Source of the DNA: Microvirga terricola
GTDB lineage: Bacteria > Pseudomonadota > Alphaproteobacteria > Rhizobiales > Beijerinckiaceae
DNA length: 64,000 nt
Direction of reading: 5' to 3'
NCBI RefSeq assembly: GCF_011777495.1
Contig: NZ_JAATJS010000001.1
Span: 310,001-374,000, forward strand
Under the pieces are notes generated by a model that ran no database searches, was not told the DNA's origin, and was given only the letters and a program-made list of their open reading frames with translations. A program made the translations under genes and the position numbers. Positions 36,161 through 45,065 of the stretch are shown here, in pieces (the first letter of the stretch is position 1; each line of letters opens with the position of its first letter).

Positions 36161-37594
36161 ATGGATGAGAGCCGAAAGCTTTTCGTCGGTCCGCGCCTGA
36201 AACGCCTGCGGCGTGAGCGCAACCTCAGCCAGGCCCGCATGGCCGAGGAGCTGGGTCTTTCGCCGAGTTACCTGAACCTGATGGAGCGCAACCAGCGGCC
36301 CATCACGGCCCAGGTACTGATCCGCCTCGCGCACGCCTATTCGCTCGACCCGCGAGAATTCGCCACCGACGATCACGAGCGCACGATCTCGGAGCTGGAC
36401 GAGGTTTTTGCCGACCCGCTGTTTCGCAACGCGCCCGTCGCGCGGCTTGAGCTGCGCGAGACGGTGGAGAGCGCGCCCACACTCGTCGACGCGATCAACC
36501 GGCTCTATCGCGCCTATGTCGCCATGCGCGGCGCAAGCGATGCGCGCATGCCGTCGTTGAGCGACCGCGACCGCGCCGAGGATGCGCCGCGCGACAACCC
36601 CGTCGACCGAGTCCGCGATCTGATTCAGGAAGCCAAAAACTATTTTCCCGAGCTCGACGAAGCCGCCGAAACGCTCGCCTCCGATTTACAGCTCACAGGA
36701 CACGAGCCCTTCTACGCCATTGCCGAGCGACTCAATGCGAAGCACGGCATCCGCGTGCGCATCATGCCGGTCGACATCATGTCCGACACGCTGCGCCGGT
36801 ATGATCATCACCGGCGTCAACTCTTGATCTCCGAAATGGTCGAGCCCGCGGGCCGCACCTTCCAGGCGGCGTATCAACTCGCCTTCACCGAGATGCGTGA
36901 GACGTTGGATGCGCTCGCCACGAGACTTGAGCCGGTAGAGGGTCCTGCGCGGCGTCTGCTGCGTGTTTCGCTCGGCAACTACTTCGCGGGCGCGCTGATG
37001 ATGCCCTACCGCAAATTCCACACGGCGGCGGAAGCGCTCGGCTACGATGTGGAGGTGCTGGGCGCGCGCTTCGGCGCGAGTTTCGAGCAGGTGGCGCACC
37101 GCCTCACAACGCTCGCGCGTCCCGGCGCGCGCGGCATCCCATTCTTCCTCGTGCGGGTGGATTCGGCGGGCAACGTCTCCAAGCGCTTCTCGTCCGGGCG
37201 TTTTCCTTTCTCGCAGTTCGGCGGCACCTGTCCGCTCTGGAACGTGCACGCCACGTTCAAGACACCCGGCCAGGTGGTGACGCAGATCATCGAATTGCCG
37301 GACACCTCGCGCTGGTTCTCCGTCGCGCGCTCGGTGAAGCGCGCCTTCAGCCCCTGGGGCACACCCGATCCGCAATTCGTCGTAGGGCTGGGCTGCGAAT
37401 TAAAATATGCCCACCGTCTCGTTTATGCGCGCGGGCTCGACCTCTCCTCGCCGGAGCCGACGCCCATCGGCATCAATTGCCGCCTGTGCGAGCGGGTCGG
37501 ATGCCCGCAGCGCGCCGCGCCGCCGCTGATGCATTCGCTCATCGTGGACGAGATGAAACGCGGCGTGTCACCGTTCGAGTTCGACGCGACTTAA
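36161..37594 (+). CDS. XRE-type regulator of glyoxylate-shunt genes (RamB/ScfR family)
   Basis: A 477-residue regulator: XRE helix-turn-helix at residues 11-65 (RLKRLRRERNLSQARMAEEL to the LDPREFA turn), an IrrE/peptidase-like DUF955 region near 175-300, and a C-terminal DUF2083 domain with GINCRLCERVGCPQRAAPPL (Cys-rich, near 440). The 477-residue length equals RamB-type regulators, which control acetate genes in Corynebacterium and relatives. Its divergent position from aceA strengthens this. No Shine-Dalgarno precedes the ATG and an inverted repeat ends one base before it, so the mRNA may be leaderless. Confidence 0.88.
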   Translation: MDESRKLFVGPRLKRLRRERNLSQARMAEELGLSPSYLNLMERNQRPITAQVLIRLAHAYSLDPREFATDDHERTISELDEVFADPLFRNAPVARLELRETVESAPTLVDAINRLYRAYVAMRGASDARMPSLSDRDRAEDAPRDNPVDRVRDLIQEAKNYFPELDEAAETLASDLQLTGHEPFYAIAERLNAKHGIRVRIMPVDIMSDTLRRYDHHRRQLLISEMVEPAGRTFQAAYQLAFTEMRETLDALATRLEPVEGPARRLLRVSLGNYFAGALMMPYRKFHTAAEALGYDVEVLGARFGASFEQVAHRLTTLARPGARGIPFFLVRVDSAGNVSKRFSSGRFPFSQFGGTCPLWNVHATFKTPGQVVTQIIELPDTSRWFSVARSVKRAFSPWGTPDPQFVVGLGCELKYAHRLVYARGLDLSSPEPTPIGINCRLCERVGCPQRAAPPLMHSLIVDEMKRGVSPFEFDAT

Positions 37595-38328
37595 GTTTGC
37601 TCAGCAAACCTCGCCCCGTCGAGCCAGTGGTCGAGGAACAGGTCGAGCCAGCGGGAGACATGCGGATCGTAGAGAAGACGGCCCTCGATCTGACGCGCGC
37701 GATCCTGCGCACCGGGCATCGACAGACGCTCCGCGGCGCGCACCGTCCACCGACAGATCATGGCATGCGTGACCTCGGGGTGGAATTGCAGGCCAAACGC
37801 CGCTTCGCCCGCCCGGATGGCCTGAGTCGGAAAGTCGTCGCCCGTCGCAAGCATTTCCGCGCCCGGCGGACAATCGAACCCCTCCCGGTGCCAGTGATAG
37901 ACATGGCTTGGCCAGGAGATGCCCCAGCGCTCGCTCAGCGCCTCGCCGGCATCCGTCGGGAAGAGCGGGTAGTAGCCAATTTCGGCCTTGCCATCGGGAT
38001 GCTCCCAGACCGTTCCACCCAGGTGTTTCGCCAGCATCTGCGCGCCGAGGCAAAGACCGAGATAGGGCTTCTTTTCTTTGAGCGGCACGTCGATCCAGTC
38101 GATCTCGGCCTTGATGAAGTCGTCTGGATCGTTCGCGCTCATCGGTCCGCCGAAAATGATCGCGCCCCCGTGCTCCGCGAGCGTCTCAGGCAGCGGATCG
38201 CCGAAGCGCGGGCGGCGAATGTAGAGGGCATGACCCCGCTCCGACAAGAGACGCCCGACACGCCCCGGCGTGGAGTGCTCCTGGTGCAGGACGACGAGGA
38301 TCGGCGCTTTGTCAGCGGGCTCAGCCAT
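37591..38328 (-). CDS. Class I glutamine amidotransferase-like protein
   Basis: A 245-residue GATase1 protein (GuaA-N-like, GMP-synthase-like subfamily). Nucleophile Cys in KPYLGLCLGAQMLAKHLGGT near residue 90, and the His-Glu pair in FGLQFHPEVTHAM near 190. FGGPMSANDPDDF near 60 is typical of the stand-alone subgroup of unknown substrate. ATG 38328 is the first Met before the conserved core; upstream codons to 38463 are unlike the family. It converges with the RamB-like gene with a four-base overlap. Confidence 0.9.
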   Translation of the reverse strand: MAEPADKAPILVVLHQEHSTPGRVGRLLSERGHALYIRRPRFGDPLPETLAEHGGAIIFGGPMSANDPDDFIKAEIDWIDVPLKEKKPYLGLCLGAQMLAKHLGGTVWEHPDGKAEIGYYPLFPTDAGEALSERWGISWPSHVYHWHREGFDCPPGAEMLATGDDFPTQAIRAGEAAFGLQFHPEVTHAMICRWTVRAAERLSMPGAQDRARQIEGRLLYDPHVSRWLDLFLDHWLDGARFAEQT

Positions 38329-38765
38329 GGCGTTGGCCCGATGGCGCGCTGCGGTCGAATTCGGCTGTCTGGCGAGGCAAGGAAGGGAGGTGTGGCGTGA
38401 TGGGCATAGCCGATTATTCGGCGCTGTGACGCTCTCCGCAAGCTTTTCAGCGTAGGCCCCCACCCGCCGGCCCGTGAGAAAAACCTTAACCGTTATCCTT
38501 AAGATCTATCTCCTCCTCATGTCGATCATCCGGAAGGGAGGGAAATCGCGGCGCAATCGCAGCGAGTGTCTTAGGACTTAAGACCAACGCATTGACTAGA
38601 CGGAGCTTTTTATCAATCTTTGTCGACGCTATATCTTTGCATATAGTCCCAAGGCTTTGGGCTGCACGTGATCCGTTGGCTTCCGCCTGCCTTTTGCGAC
38701 GACGCACGGGAATGGTACAAGCGAGCGACTCTCGATAGCTGCAAAAGGCCTTGCGGCCCACTCGC
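38329..38765. other. Intergenic region upstream of the response regulator
   Basis: No coding frame is credible in these 437 bases. A palindrome GTCTTA-N5-TAAGAC lies at 38568-38584 and could be a regulator site for either flanking gene. The plus-strand promoter of the response regulator should lie here. Confidence 0.4.
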
Positions 38766-39161
38766 ATGGAAGAAAGACAAATCGTGACAGAAACCGCGAC
38801 AGGCGGCCTCACGGGCCTGCGTATCCTCGTTGTAGAGGATGAAGCCGCGATCTCTCTCCTGCTTGAGGACATGCTGCTCGATTTCGGTTGCGAGGTGGTC
38901 GGCCCGGCGGCGCGGCTGTCGGCGGCGCTGGAGGTGGTGGCACGGGAAAAGGTCGATCTTGCCATTCTCGACGTGAACGTGGCGGGTGAGCCCATCTATC
39001 CGGTCGCCGAGGCGCTGGCCGCGCGCTCCATTCCTTTCGTCTTCTCGACCGGCTACGGCAGCGCGGGCATTCGGGACGTCTTCCGCGACCGCCCGGTGCT
39101 GCAAAAACCCTTTGCTCAGCACGATCTTAAGCAAAAGCTCCTGCTCGCCCGCGGCAGTTAA
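38766..39161 (+). CDS. Single-domain response regulator
   Basis: A 131-residue CheY-like receiver without an output domain. Acid pocket Glu24/Asp25 (VVEDEAA), phosphoacceptor Asp69 in LAILDVNVAG, Ser/Thr in FSTGYGS near 95 and Lys in LQKPFAQHDL near 112. Such stand-alone receivers act by protein contact or as phosphate sinks. No kinase gene is adjacent. The start may be ATG 38766 or GTG 38784; neither has a strong Shine-Dalgarno. A FecR-TPR gene follows 160 bases downstream with an inverted repeat between them. Confidence 0.85.
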   Translation: MEERQIVTETATGGLTGLRILVVEDEAAISLLLEDMLLDFGCEVVGPAARLSAALEVVAREKVDLAILDVNVAGEPIYPVAEALAARSIPFVFSTGYGSAGIRDVFRDRPVLQKPFAQHDLKQKLLLARGS

Positions 39162-39183
39162 ATTTAAGCAGAGCGGGTTTCCT

Positions 39184-39217
39184 CGACACATTCCGTTACG
39201 TTATTCACAATGTGTCG
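39184..39217. promoter_or_regulatory. Long inverted repeat upstream of the FecR-TPR gene
   Basis: CGACACATT (39184-39192) and AATGTGTCG (39209-39217) are perfect complements separated by 16 bases. No T-run follows, so an operator or structured leader is more likely than a terminator. Confidence 0.45.
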
Positions 39218-39320
39218 TGAAACACATCTTGTGACCGCGGAATCGGCTTTAAAGTTATTTCATCCCTGCTAAGGTCCTGGTGCCCTTGGGATACTTTGTA
39301 ACTTTGTCATCTCTTTTCCT

Positions 39321-42300
39321 ATGAAAACCCGCTTTCTCCGTTTCCTCATTACGACGAGCGCTCTCGCGATCGGCCTGACGGCAGCACACGCCCAGTCTCC
39401 CGTGGCGCGTTCGGCTACGGCTGCCGGTTCCATCGTTGCCGCCAAGGGCGGGGAAGAACTTCGCTTCGTGCGGGAGGACAACTGGCGCGCGGCAGAGTTG
39501 AAGCAGGATATTCTCGGCGGCGACACCCTGCGCACCAACGCCATCGGCAATCTCGCCATTCTGTTTGCCGACCGGACGCAGATCAGGGTCGGGCGCAATT
39601 CGACCCTGACCGTCAGCGACGTCGCGAAAAATGACGCTGGGACGACCCAGCTCGATCTACAGAGCGGCAACATCTGGGCGCGTGCCGCGCGCGGGGGCAC
39701 CGGCGTCGACGTCAAGACGCCGGCTGCGGTGGCGGCAATCCGCGGCACCGACTGGTCGCTCACCGTTGACGGGTCAGGAAAAACCGCGCTCGTCGTGCTC
39801 GAAGGCGTGGTCGAGCTGAAGAACGCACAAGGGTCCGTCACGGTCCGCCAGGGCGAGGGTGCGGTCGCATCCATCGGAGCCGCGCCGACGAAGTTCGTGC
39901 TCGTGAATTCCGACGACCGCGAGCAGATGCTGTTTTACATGACCCTTCGCGACGCCTTCACGTCGATGTCGCTCTCCCCGCTCGAGGGGCCGGCACTGCG
40001 CGCCGAGCGCGCGCGGATCGAGGCCATAGCCTCCGAGCGGCGCAAGGCGGAGGACTGGCTGAGCCTCGCCGAAATCGCCTCCTACTTCGATGGTCGCCCC
40101 CTCGCGACTCAGGCGCTCGCCGAGGCGCGCCGTTTTTCGCTGAGCGGAACGCAGCGGGCACGAGCCGAACTGGTCGAAGGCGTGCTCGCCGCCGCACAGA
40201 GGCGCTGGAAGGACGCTGCCACCCATTTCGCGCGGGCGGAACAAGGCGGCCTCGATGCCAAGCGCCGCGTCGGCGCGATTTACGGCCGCTACATCACGCA
40301 ATCGCTCGCCGATCCCAAGCGGGTTCAGCCCGAACCCAAACTGAACTCCAACGAGCCGGAAGCGGTGCTGGCCCACGCCTATGTGGTCGCCTTCCGCGAG
40401 GGGCTGCCTGCGGCGGCGAAGATCATTAAAGAGGCCGAGAAGCGCTTTCCGCGCAATGCTCGCGTCGCGATCTTCGCCGCGCAGCTTGCCATGGCGCTCA
40501 ACCAGCGCGAGGACATGCGCAAGGCGGTCGAGCGCGCCGTCGCCATCGACGCGGACGATCCGAACGTCATCCTGACCCAAGCCTCCATTAGAGGCGAGAT
40601 CGACGGCGAGATCGACAAGGCCATTGTTGATCTGCGCCGCGCCGCTGCCGTCGCGCCGGGCAATACCGACCTTTGGAATGGTATCGGCCTTTTCGAATCG
40701 ACGAAGGACCGGCCGCTCGCCGCCGAGGAGGCGTTCCGCCGCGCCATCGCGGAAGATCCGGAAAGCCCAGTCGCCTACGCCAATCTCGCGATCCTGCTGC
40801 TCGACCAGAGCCGTGTCGATGAGGCCGGCGCGCTGATCGAAAAGGCGCTCGCCATCGATCCCTCCTTTAATGTCGGATACATCGCGCTCGGCCGCTACCT
40901 TCTTCAGAAGGGCGAGACGGCAAAGGGACTGGAAGCCATCCTTGCGGGTTCCACAGCCAATCCGGCCTACTCGCAAGGTCTGCTCCTGACTGCCATCGCC
41001 TATTACCAGAATGACGATGTGGAGCTTGCGGAACAGGCGCTCGACAACGCCGACCGGCTCGACCCGAACGATCCGGTCGTGTCCATCGTCCGCACCGCCA
41101 TCGCGCTCGATCAATACCGCGCCGACGAGGCCATCGTGAGCGCACGCGAGGCCGTGCGCCGCTTCCGCCAGCGGGGCGGCGACTTCGCGGGCATTGCGGT
41201 AAACCGTCAGGCGGGCTCCTACCCGGCGCAGGCCTATCGGTTTCTCAATCTCGACGAATGGGCGCGCTTTTACGGCGACCGCGTGTTCGACCCCTTCACC
41301 GGCTCAAGCTATTTCGACCAGGCGGCCGCACGACGCCCCAGCATCTTCGCCACCAGGCCGACGATCTCATCCGCGCAAGGCGATGATTTCGACCTGACGT
41401 CCTACACGCTGACGATCCAGGGGCTCTTCTTCGATCCGCTGGCTGTCTCGGGTCGCGCTGGGCGAACCGACCTGTTGCGCCGCCCCTTCATCGACACGGA
41501 ATTCGGCGGCAGCCTTCTCGTCCGCAACAACCGGGTCGGCTGGGAAGCCGATGCCAGCGTACAGGGCTTCTCGAACGAGCCGGTGCCAACGTCGTTCTCG
41601 CTCGCGGCAGGCCGCGCGCTCGTGGGTCCGAAGAACTCGCTAGACAAGGAGGACACGAGCAACGCCTCCTTCTTCATCGGCATGGCGCCCTCCGCAGCCG
41701 ACCGCTTCCTGGTCTTCGGCTCAGCCTCGACCCTCGAGCCTGGACTGGTGAAGGTCGACAACGCCACGCGCTTCTTCACCGGCACGCAGGAGCTGACCTC
41801 CCTGCAGGCGGGCGCGGGCTGGAGCCACAGCTTCGGCGACCGGAACGTACTGACCGGCGCGGTCTATGCCATTCGCGGCATCGACCAGCGCTATTCCAAG
41901 GTCGCGAGCCTTGATCTCTTCCCGTTCCTCGTTTCCGGCGAGCAATGGGCCCGCAACCGAACCGAAGGTGTCACGGCAGCCTTGAGCCACGTGGTCGGCT
42001 TTGGCGACTTTACCCTGCACTACGGCGTTGAGGGACAGAAGGGCCGGACGTTCGGGCGCGTTCTCGGCAACTCGCTGACCTTCAACTTCCTGACCAACGA
42101 ATTCGACACCGTCGATATCGACGATCGGACGAAGACGACGTTCCAGGCCACGCGCCTTTACGCCGATATGTTCTGGCGCCCCTCGGATCGTTTTGAGATC
42201 CAGGCCGGGATCGAGGGGGACTTCCTCGATATCGGATCGCGCCGCTCGGAGGACACGGCCGCGCCGCGCATCGGCATCGGCGTGTCCCCCTTCGACGGAC

Positions 42301-42962
42301 AATGGCTGCGCGCCGCCTATCGCCGTGACGGCGTTTTGCCTGTGTCTTTCACGCTATCGCCGGTGACGACGGTGGGCCTTGCTGCCAACAATCTCCCCGT
42401 ATCGCTCGGCGGACGCACCGACACGATGGCGCTGCGCTGGGATGCGGAATGGACGCCGCAACTTTTCACGTCAGTCGAATATCAGCGGCAGGACGTGAAG
42501 GGCCTCGAGGTTCCCATCATCAACACGTTCGACACCGTCTCCATCGACAAAGGCCGCATCGACCGGTTGGCGGCGACGGCCAATCTCTGGCTCGGGTACG
42601 GCTTCGGCGTTTTCGGCACGGTCGGCACGTTGTCGAGCGATGTCCGCTCGGGCGATTCATTCGGCGCGGACATCCCCTTCGTTTCGGGCCGCTTCGCGCG
42701 GGCGGGTGTCACCTTCGCTCATCCGAGCCGCCTCAAGGTCGCCGTCGCCGCGACCTTCGTCGGCGACCGCAAAGGCAATCTCGCGGGATTGAAACTCGAC
42801 GACTACTGGACCACCGACGCGAACATTACCTGGGAGACGCCGGACCGACGCATGCTCTTCGGCCTGACCTTCCTCAACCTCTTCAATCAGCGTTTCGAAT
42901 TCGCACCGGGCGTGCCCGGAACCGGACGCACCTTTGCCGCTACCATCAAGGCGCGTTTCTAG
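39321..42962 (+). CDS. FecR domain / TPR / outer-membrane beta-barrel protein
   Basis: A 1213-residue exported protein. Signal peptide (MKTRFLRFLITTSALAIGLT, cleaved near AHAQ), FecR-type domain (about residues 55-165, GGDTLRTNAIGNLAILFADR to the QGSVTVRQGEGAVA region), tetratricopeptide repeats (about 330-600), and a C-terminal region of alternating hydrophobic strands from about 690 that ends in the aromatic residue of TFAATIKARF, the usual beta-barrel signal. The three parts suggest an outer-membrane protein with a periplasmic FecR sensor. It is followed 58 bases later by a CHASE2 cyclase gene, a pairing that recurs in proteobacteria, so the two may form one signalling unit. Biological input is unknown. 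Confidence 0.85.
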   Translation: MKTRFLRFLITTSALAIGLTAAHAQSPVARSATAAGSIVAAKGGEELRFVREDNWRAAELKQDILGGDTLRTNAIGNLAILFADRTQIRVGRNSTLTVSDVAKNDAGTTQLDLQSGNIWARAARGGTGVDVKTPAAVAAIRGTDWSLTVDGSGKTALVVLEGVVELKNAQGSVTVRQGEGAVASIGAAPTKFVLVNSDDREQMLFYMTLRDAFTSMSLSPLEGPALRAERARIEAIASERRKAEDWLSLAEIASYFDGRPLATQALAEARRFSLSGTQRARAELVEGVLAAAQRRWKDAATHFARAEQGGLDAKRRVGAIYGRYITQSLADPKRVQPEPKLNSNEPEAVLAHAYVVAFREGLPAAAKIIKEAEKRFPRNARVAIFAAQLAMALNQREDMRKAVERAVAIDADDPNVILTQASIRGEIDGEIDKAIVDLRRAAAVAPGNTDLWNGIGLFESTKDRPLAAEEAFRRAIAEDPESPVAYANLAILLLDQSRVDEAGALIEKALAIDPSFNVGYIALGRYLLQKGETAKGLEAILAGSTANPAYSQGLLLTAIAYYQNDDVELAEQALDNADRLDPNDPVVSIVRTAIALDQYRADEAIVSAREAVRRFRQRGGDFAGIAVNRQAGSYPAQAYRFLNLDEWARFYGDRVFDPFTGSSYFDQAAARRPSIFATRPTISSAQGDDFDLTSYTLTIQGLFFDPLAVSGRAGRTDLLRRPFIDTEFGGSLLVRNNRVGWEADASVQGFSNEPVPTSFSLAAGRALVGPKNSLDKEDTSNASFFIGMAPSAADRFLVFGSASTLEPGLVKVDNATRFFTGTQELTSLQAGAGWSHSFGDRNVLTGAVYAIRGIDQRYSKVASLDLFPFLVSGEQWARNRTEGVTAALSHVVGFGDFTLHYGVEGQKGRTFGRVLGNSLTFNFLTNEFDTVDIDDRTKTTFQATRLYADMFWRPSDRFEIQAGIEGDFLDIGSRRSEDTAAPRIGIGVSPFDGQWLRAAYRRDGVLPVSFTLSPVTTVGLAANNLPVSLGGRTDTMALRWDAEWTPQLFTSVEYQRQDVKGLEVPIINTFDTVSIDKGRIDRLAATANLWLGYGFGVFGTVGTLSSDVRSGDSFGADIPFVSGRFARAGVTFAHPSRLKVAVAATFVGDRKGNLAGLKLDDYWTTDANITWETPDRRMLFGLTFLNLFNQRFEFAPGVPGTGRTFAATIKARF

Positions 42963-43020
42963 CGCATGATGGGACGACTTGAGCCCGGTTGTCCGACCTC
43001 GTCATGAAAGAGCGGATGCG

Positions 43021-45045
43021 ATGACAATGGCCGCGCCCATCGGGTCCGTAGGCAGCAAGGGCGCAGCGGCGTCGGGAACCACTGACGCGGCTTCGCCCTG
43101 GCGTCACTTCGCCATGGCAGCGCTGATTGGGGCGCTCCTGATCCCCGTGTCGTTCACCAAGTCGTTCCATCTGGTGGAGATGCGGCTCTACGACTTGTTC
43201 TCGATTGTCGGGCCGCCGCGCCCACCGCAACCGGGAGCCGTGATCGTCGCCATCGACGAGCCGTCCTTTTCGGAAGTGGGCCAACGCTGGCCCTGGCCAC
43301 GCGATCTGCACGCGAAGCTCATCGAGAGCCTGCGCAAAGCGGGTGCGAAGGTCATCGCCTTCGACATCATCTTCGCCGAGCCCTCGGAAGACGAGGCGGA
43401 CGAGAAACTGGCCGAAGCACTCGGCCCGGATGTGGTGCTGGCGGCGGATGACGTCACAACTCCACTCGATCAGGGCATCCAGACGACGCGCGTCAATCCA
43501 ATCGACCCCTTTCTCGATGCGGACGTCAGCCCCGGCGTGACCTCAGTTGATCTCGATGGAGACGCCTATCTACGCCGCATGCCGACCTATGCCGATGGTT
43601 TTGCGGCGCAGGCATTGCGGCTCAGTGGGCGCGCAGCAACACCGCCGCCGGAAGGCGCGCTGATTCAGTATTTCGGGCCGTCCCGTACCTACCCAACGGT
43701 GTCCTATTACCAGGCGCTGGACCCCGAGAATTTTCTGCCGCCCGGCCGTTTCAAGGACCAGATCGTCCTGGTCGGATTGAGCCTGAAGGCAGCAACCTCG
43801 GCCGATAGCGGCACGCCGGACAGCTTTTTGACCGCTTATACGCTGACCGACGAGAACCTCACGGCCGGTGTCGAGGTCCATGCGACGATTCTCGACAATC
43901 TCCAACACGGCCTTTACGCCCTGCCCGCCCCGCGTCTTGCGATGGCAGGCCTGGTGCTTGCTGCCGCCCTTGCCGCCGCAGCCCTCAGTCGCCGCGGCGT
44001 TTCGTGGCGGACCGGTCTTGTCGCGTGCGGGAGCGTCCTGTTCTTCGTTCTCGGCGCGTGGGCCCTTTTGCGGTTTGGGCGCGTCTGGGCCGCGCCCGCG
44101 CTGCCCGTGGCCGCCACGCTCACGGTTTTCGGTACGCGCTTCGGCCTCGACTTCGCCCGCGAGCGGCAGATGCGCCACGCGGTTTCCGAGGCCTTCTCCC
44201 GCTATCTCTCGCCGGAACTCGTGGCACAGTTGGCGCGCGATCCCGGTGCGCTCAAGCTCGGCGGCGAGCGGCGCAATCTCTCGATCCTGTTCTGCGACGT
44301 GCGCGGCTTCACGACGCTTTCCGAAAAGCTGAAGGATTCGCCCGAGCGGCTCACGAGCCTCATCAACCGCCTGCTCGATCCCTTGTCGGAAGCGGTCCTC
44401 GCCGAGGGCGGCACCATCGACAAATATATGGGCGATTGCGTGATGGCGTTCTGGAACGCTCCGCTGCCGACGCCGGACCATGCCTTGCGCGCCGTGCGCG
44501 CCTCGCTGCGCATGATGGAGGCCGTCACCGAATTGAACGGCGTGCTGCGCAAAGAGCAAGGCGATACCGCGCCCGTCTTCGCGGTCGGGGTTGGTATCAA
44601 CACCGGCGATTGCGTGGTGGGCAATGTGGGCTCGCGCTGGCGCTATGATTATTCGGTGTTGGGCGATGCGGTGAACCTCGCCTCGCGGCTGGAAAGCCTG
44701 TCGAAGGAATATGGCGTCTCGCTGATTCTGGGCCCCGCAACGGCTGAGGCCGTGCGCAATCACTATGTCCTGATCGAACTCGACCGTATCGCCGTGCGCG
44801 GGCGGGCGACCGAATCCGCGATCTTCACCGTCGTCGCTCCGGCAGTGGAGCGCACGGCGCCGATGATTGCCGACCTCGAAACCCTCCACCCACGCCTTCT
44901 CACCGCCTTGCGCGCCGGACAGTTCGACGAAGCCGCCGTGCTGATTGAACGGTGCAAGATCCTCGCGCCCTCGCTCTCGACCTATTACACCCGTCTGACT
45001 GCGCGGTTTTCAGAGCGCGGGGGAGCCCATCCCCAAAAAGGTTGA
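43021..45045 (+). CDS. CHASE2-domain adenylate/guanylate cyclase
   Basis: A 674-residue membrane protein. One helix near the N-terminus (residues 33-51), a large periplasmic CHASE2 domain (to about 300: VIVAIDEPSFSEVGQRWPWP), three membrane helices (about 305-390), then a class III cyclase domain. Catalytic blocks are NLSILFCDVRGFTTLSEKL (first metal Asp near 438), IDKYMGDCVMAFWNAP (Lys and second metal Asp) and DYSVLGDAVNLASRLE. It is predicted to make cAMP or cGMP in response to a periplasmic signal. Start ATG 43021 is better than the upstream TTG 42979, which adds an unconserved lead. Pairs with the FecR-TPR protein. Confidence 0.9.
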   Translation: MTMAAPIGSVGSKGAAASGTTDAASPWRHFAMAALIGALLIPVSFTKSFHLVEMRLYDLFSIVGPPRPPQPGAVIVAIDEPSFSEVGQRWPWPRDLHAKLIESLRKAGAKVIAFDIIFAEPSEDEADEKLAEALGPDVVLAADDVTTPLDQGIQTTRVNPIDPFLDADVSPGVTSVDLDGDAYLRRMPTYADGFAAQALRLSGRAATPPPEGALIQYFGPSRTYPTVSYYQALDPENFLPPGRFKDQIVLVGLSLKAATSADSGTPDSFLTAYTLTDENLTAGVEVHATILDNLQHGLYALPAPRLAMAGLVLAAALAAAALSRRGVSWRTGLVACGSVLFFVLGAWALLRFGRVWAAPALPVAATLTVFGTRFGLDFARERQMRHAVSEAFSRYLSPELVAQLARDPGALKLGGERRNLSILFCDVRGFTTLSEKLKDSPERLTSLINRLLDPLSEAVLAEGGTIDKYMGDCVMAFWNAPLPTPDHALRAVRASLRMMEAVTELNGVLRKEQGDTAPVFAVGVGINTGDCVVGNVGSRWRYDYSVLGDAVNLASRLESLSKEYGVSLILGPATAEAVRNHYVLIELDRIAVRGRATESAIFTVVAPAVERTAPMIADLETLHPRLLTALRAGQFDEAAVLIERCKILAPSLSTYYTRLTARFSERGGAHPQKG

Positions 45046-45065
45046 GCGTCGATGTCGGACGGCTC

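Noticed and set aside
39774..41114. 446-codon minus-strand frame opposite the TPR region
   Set aside because: Antisense shadow; the plus-strand frame spans 1213 codons with clear domains.
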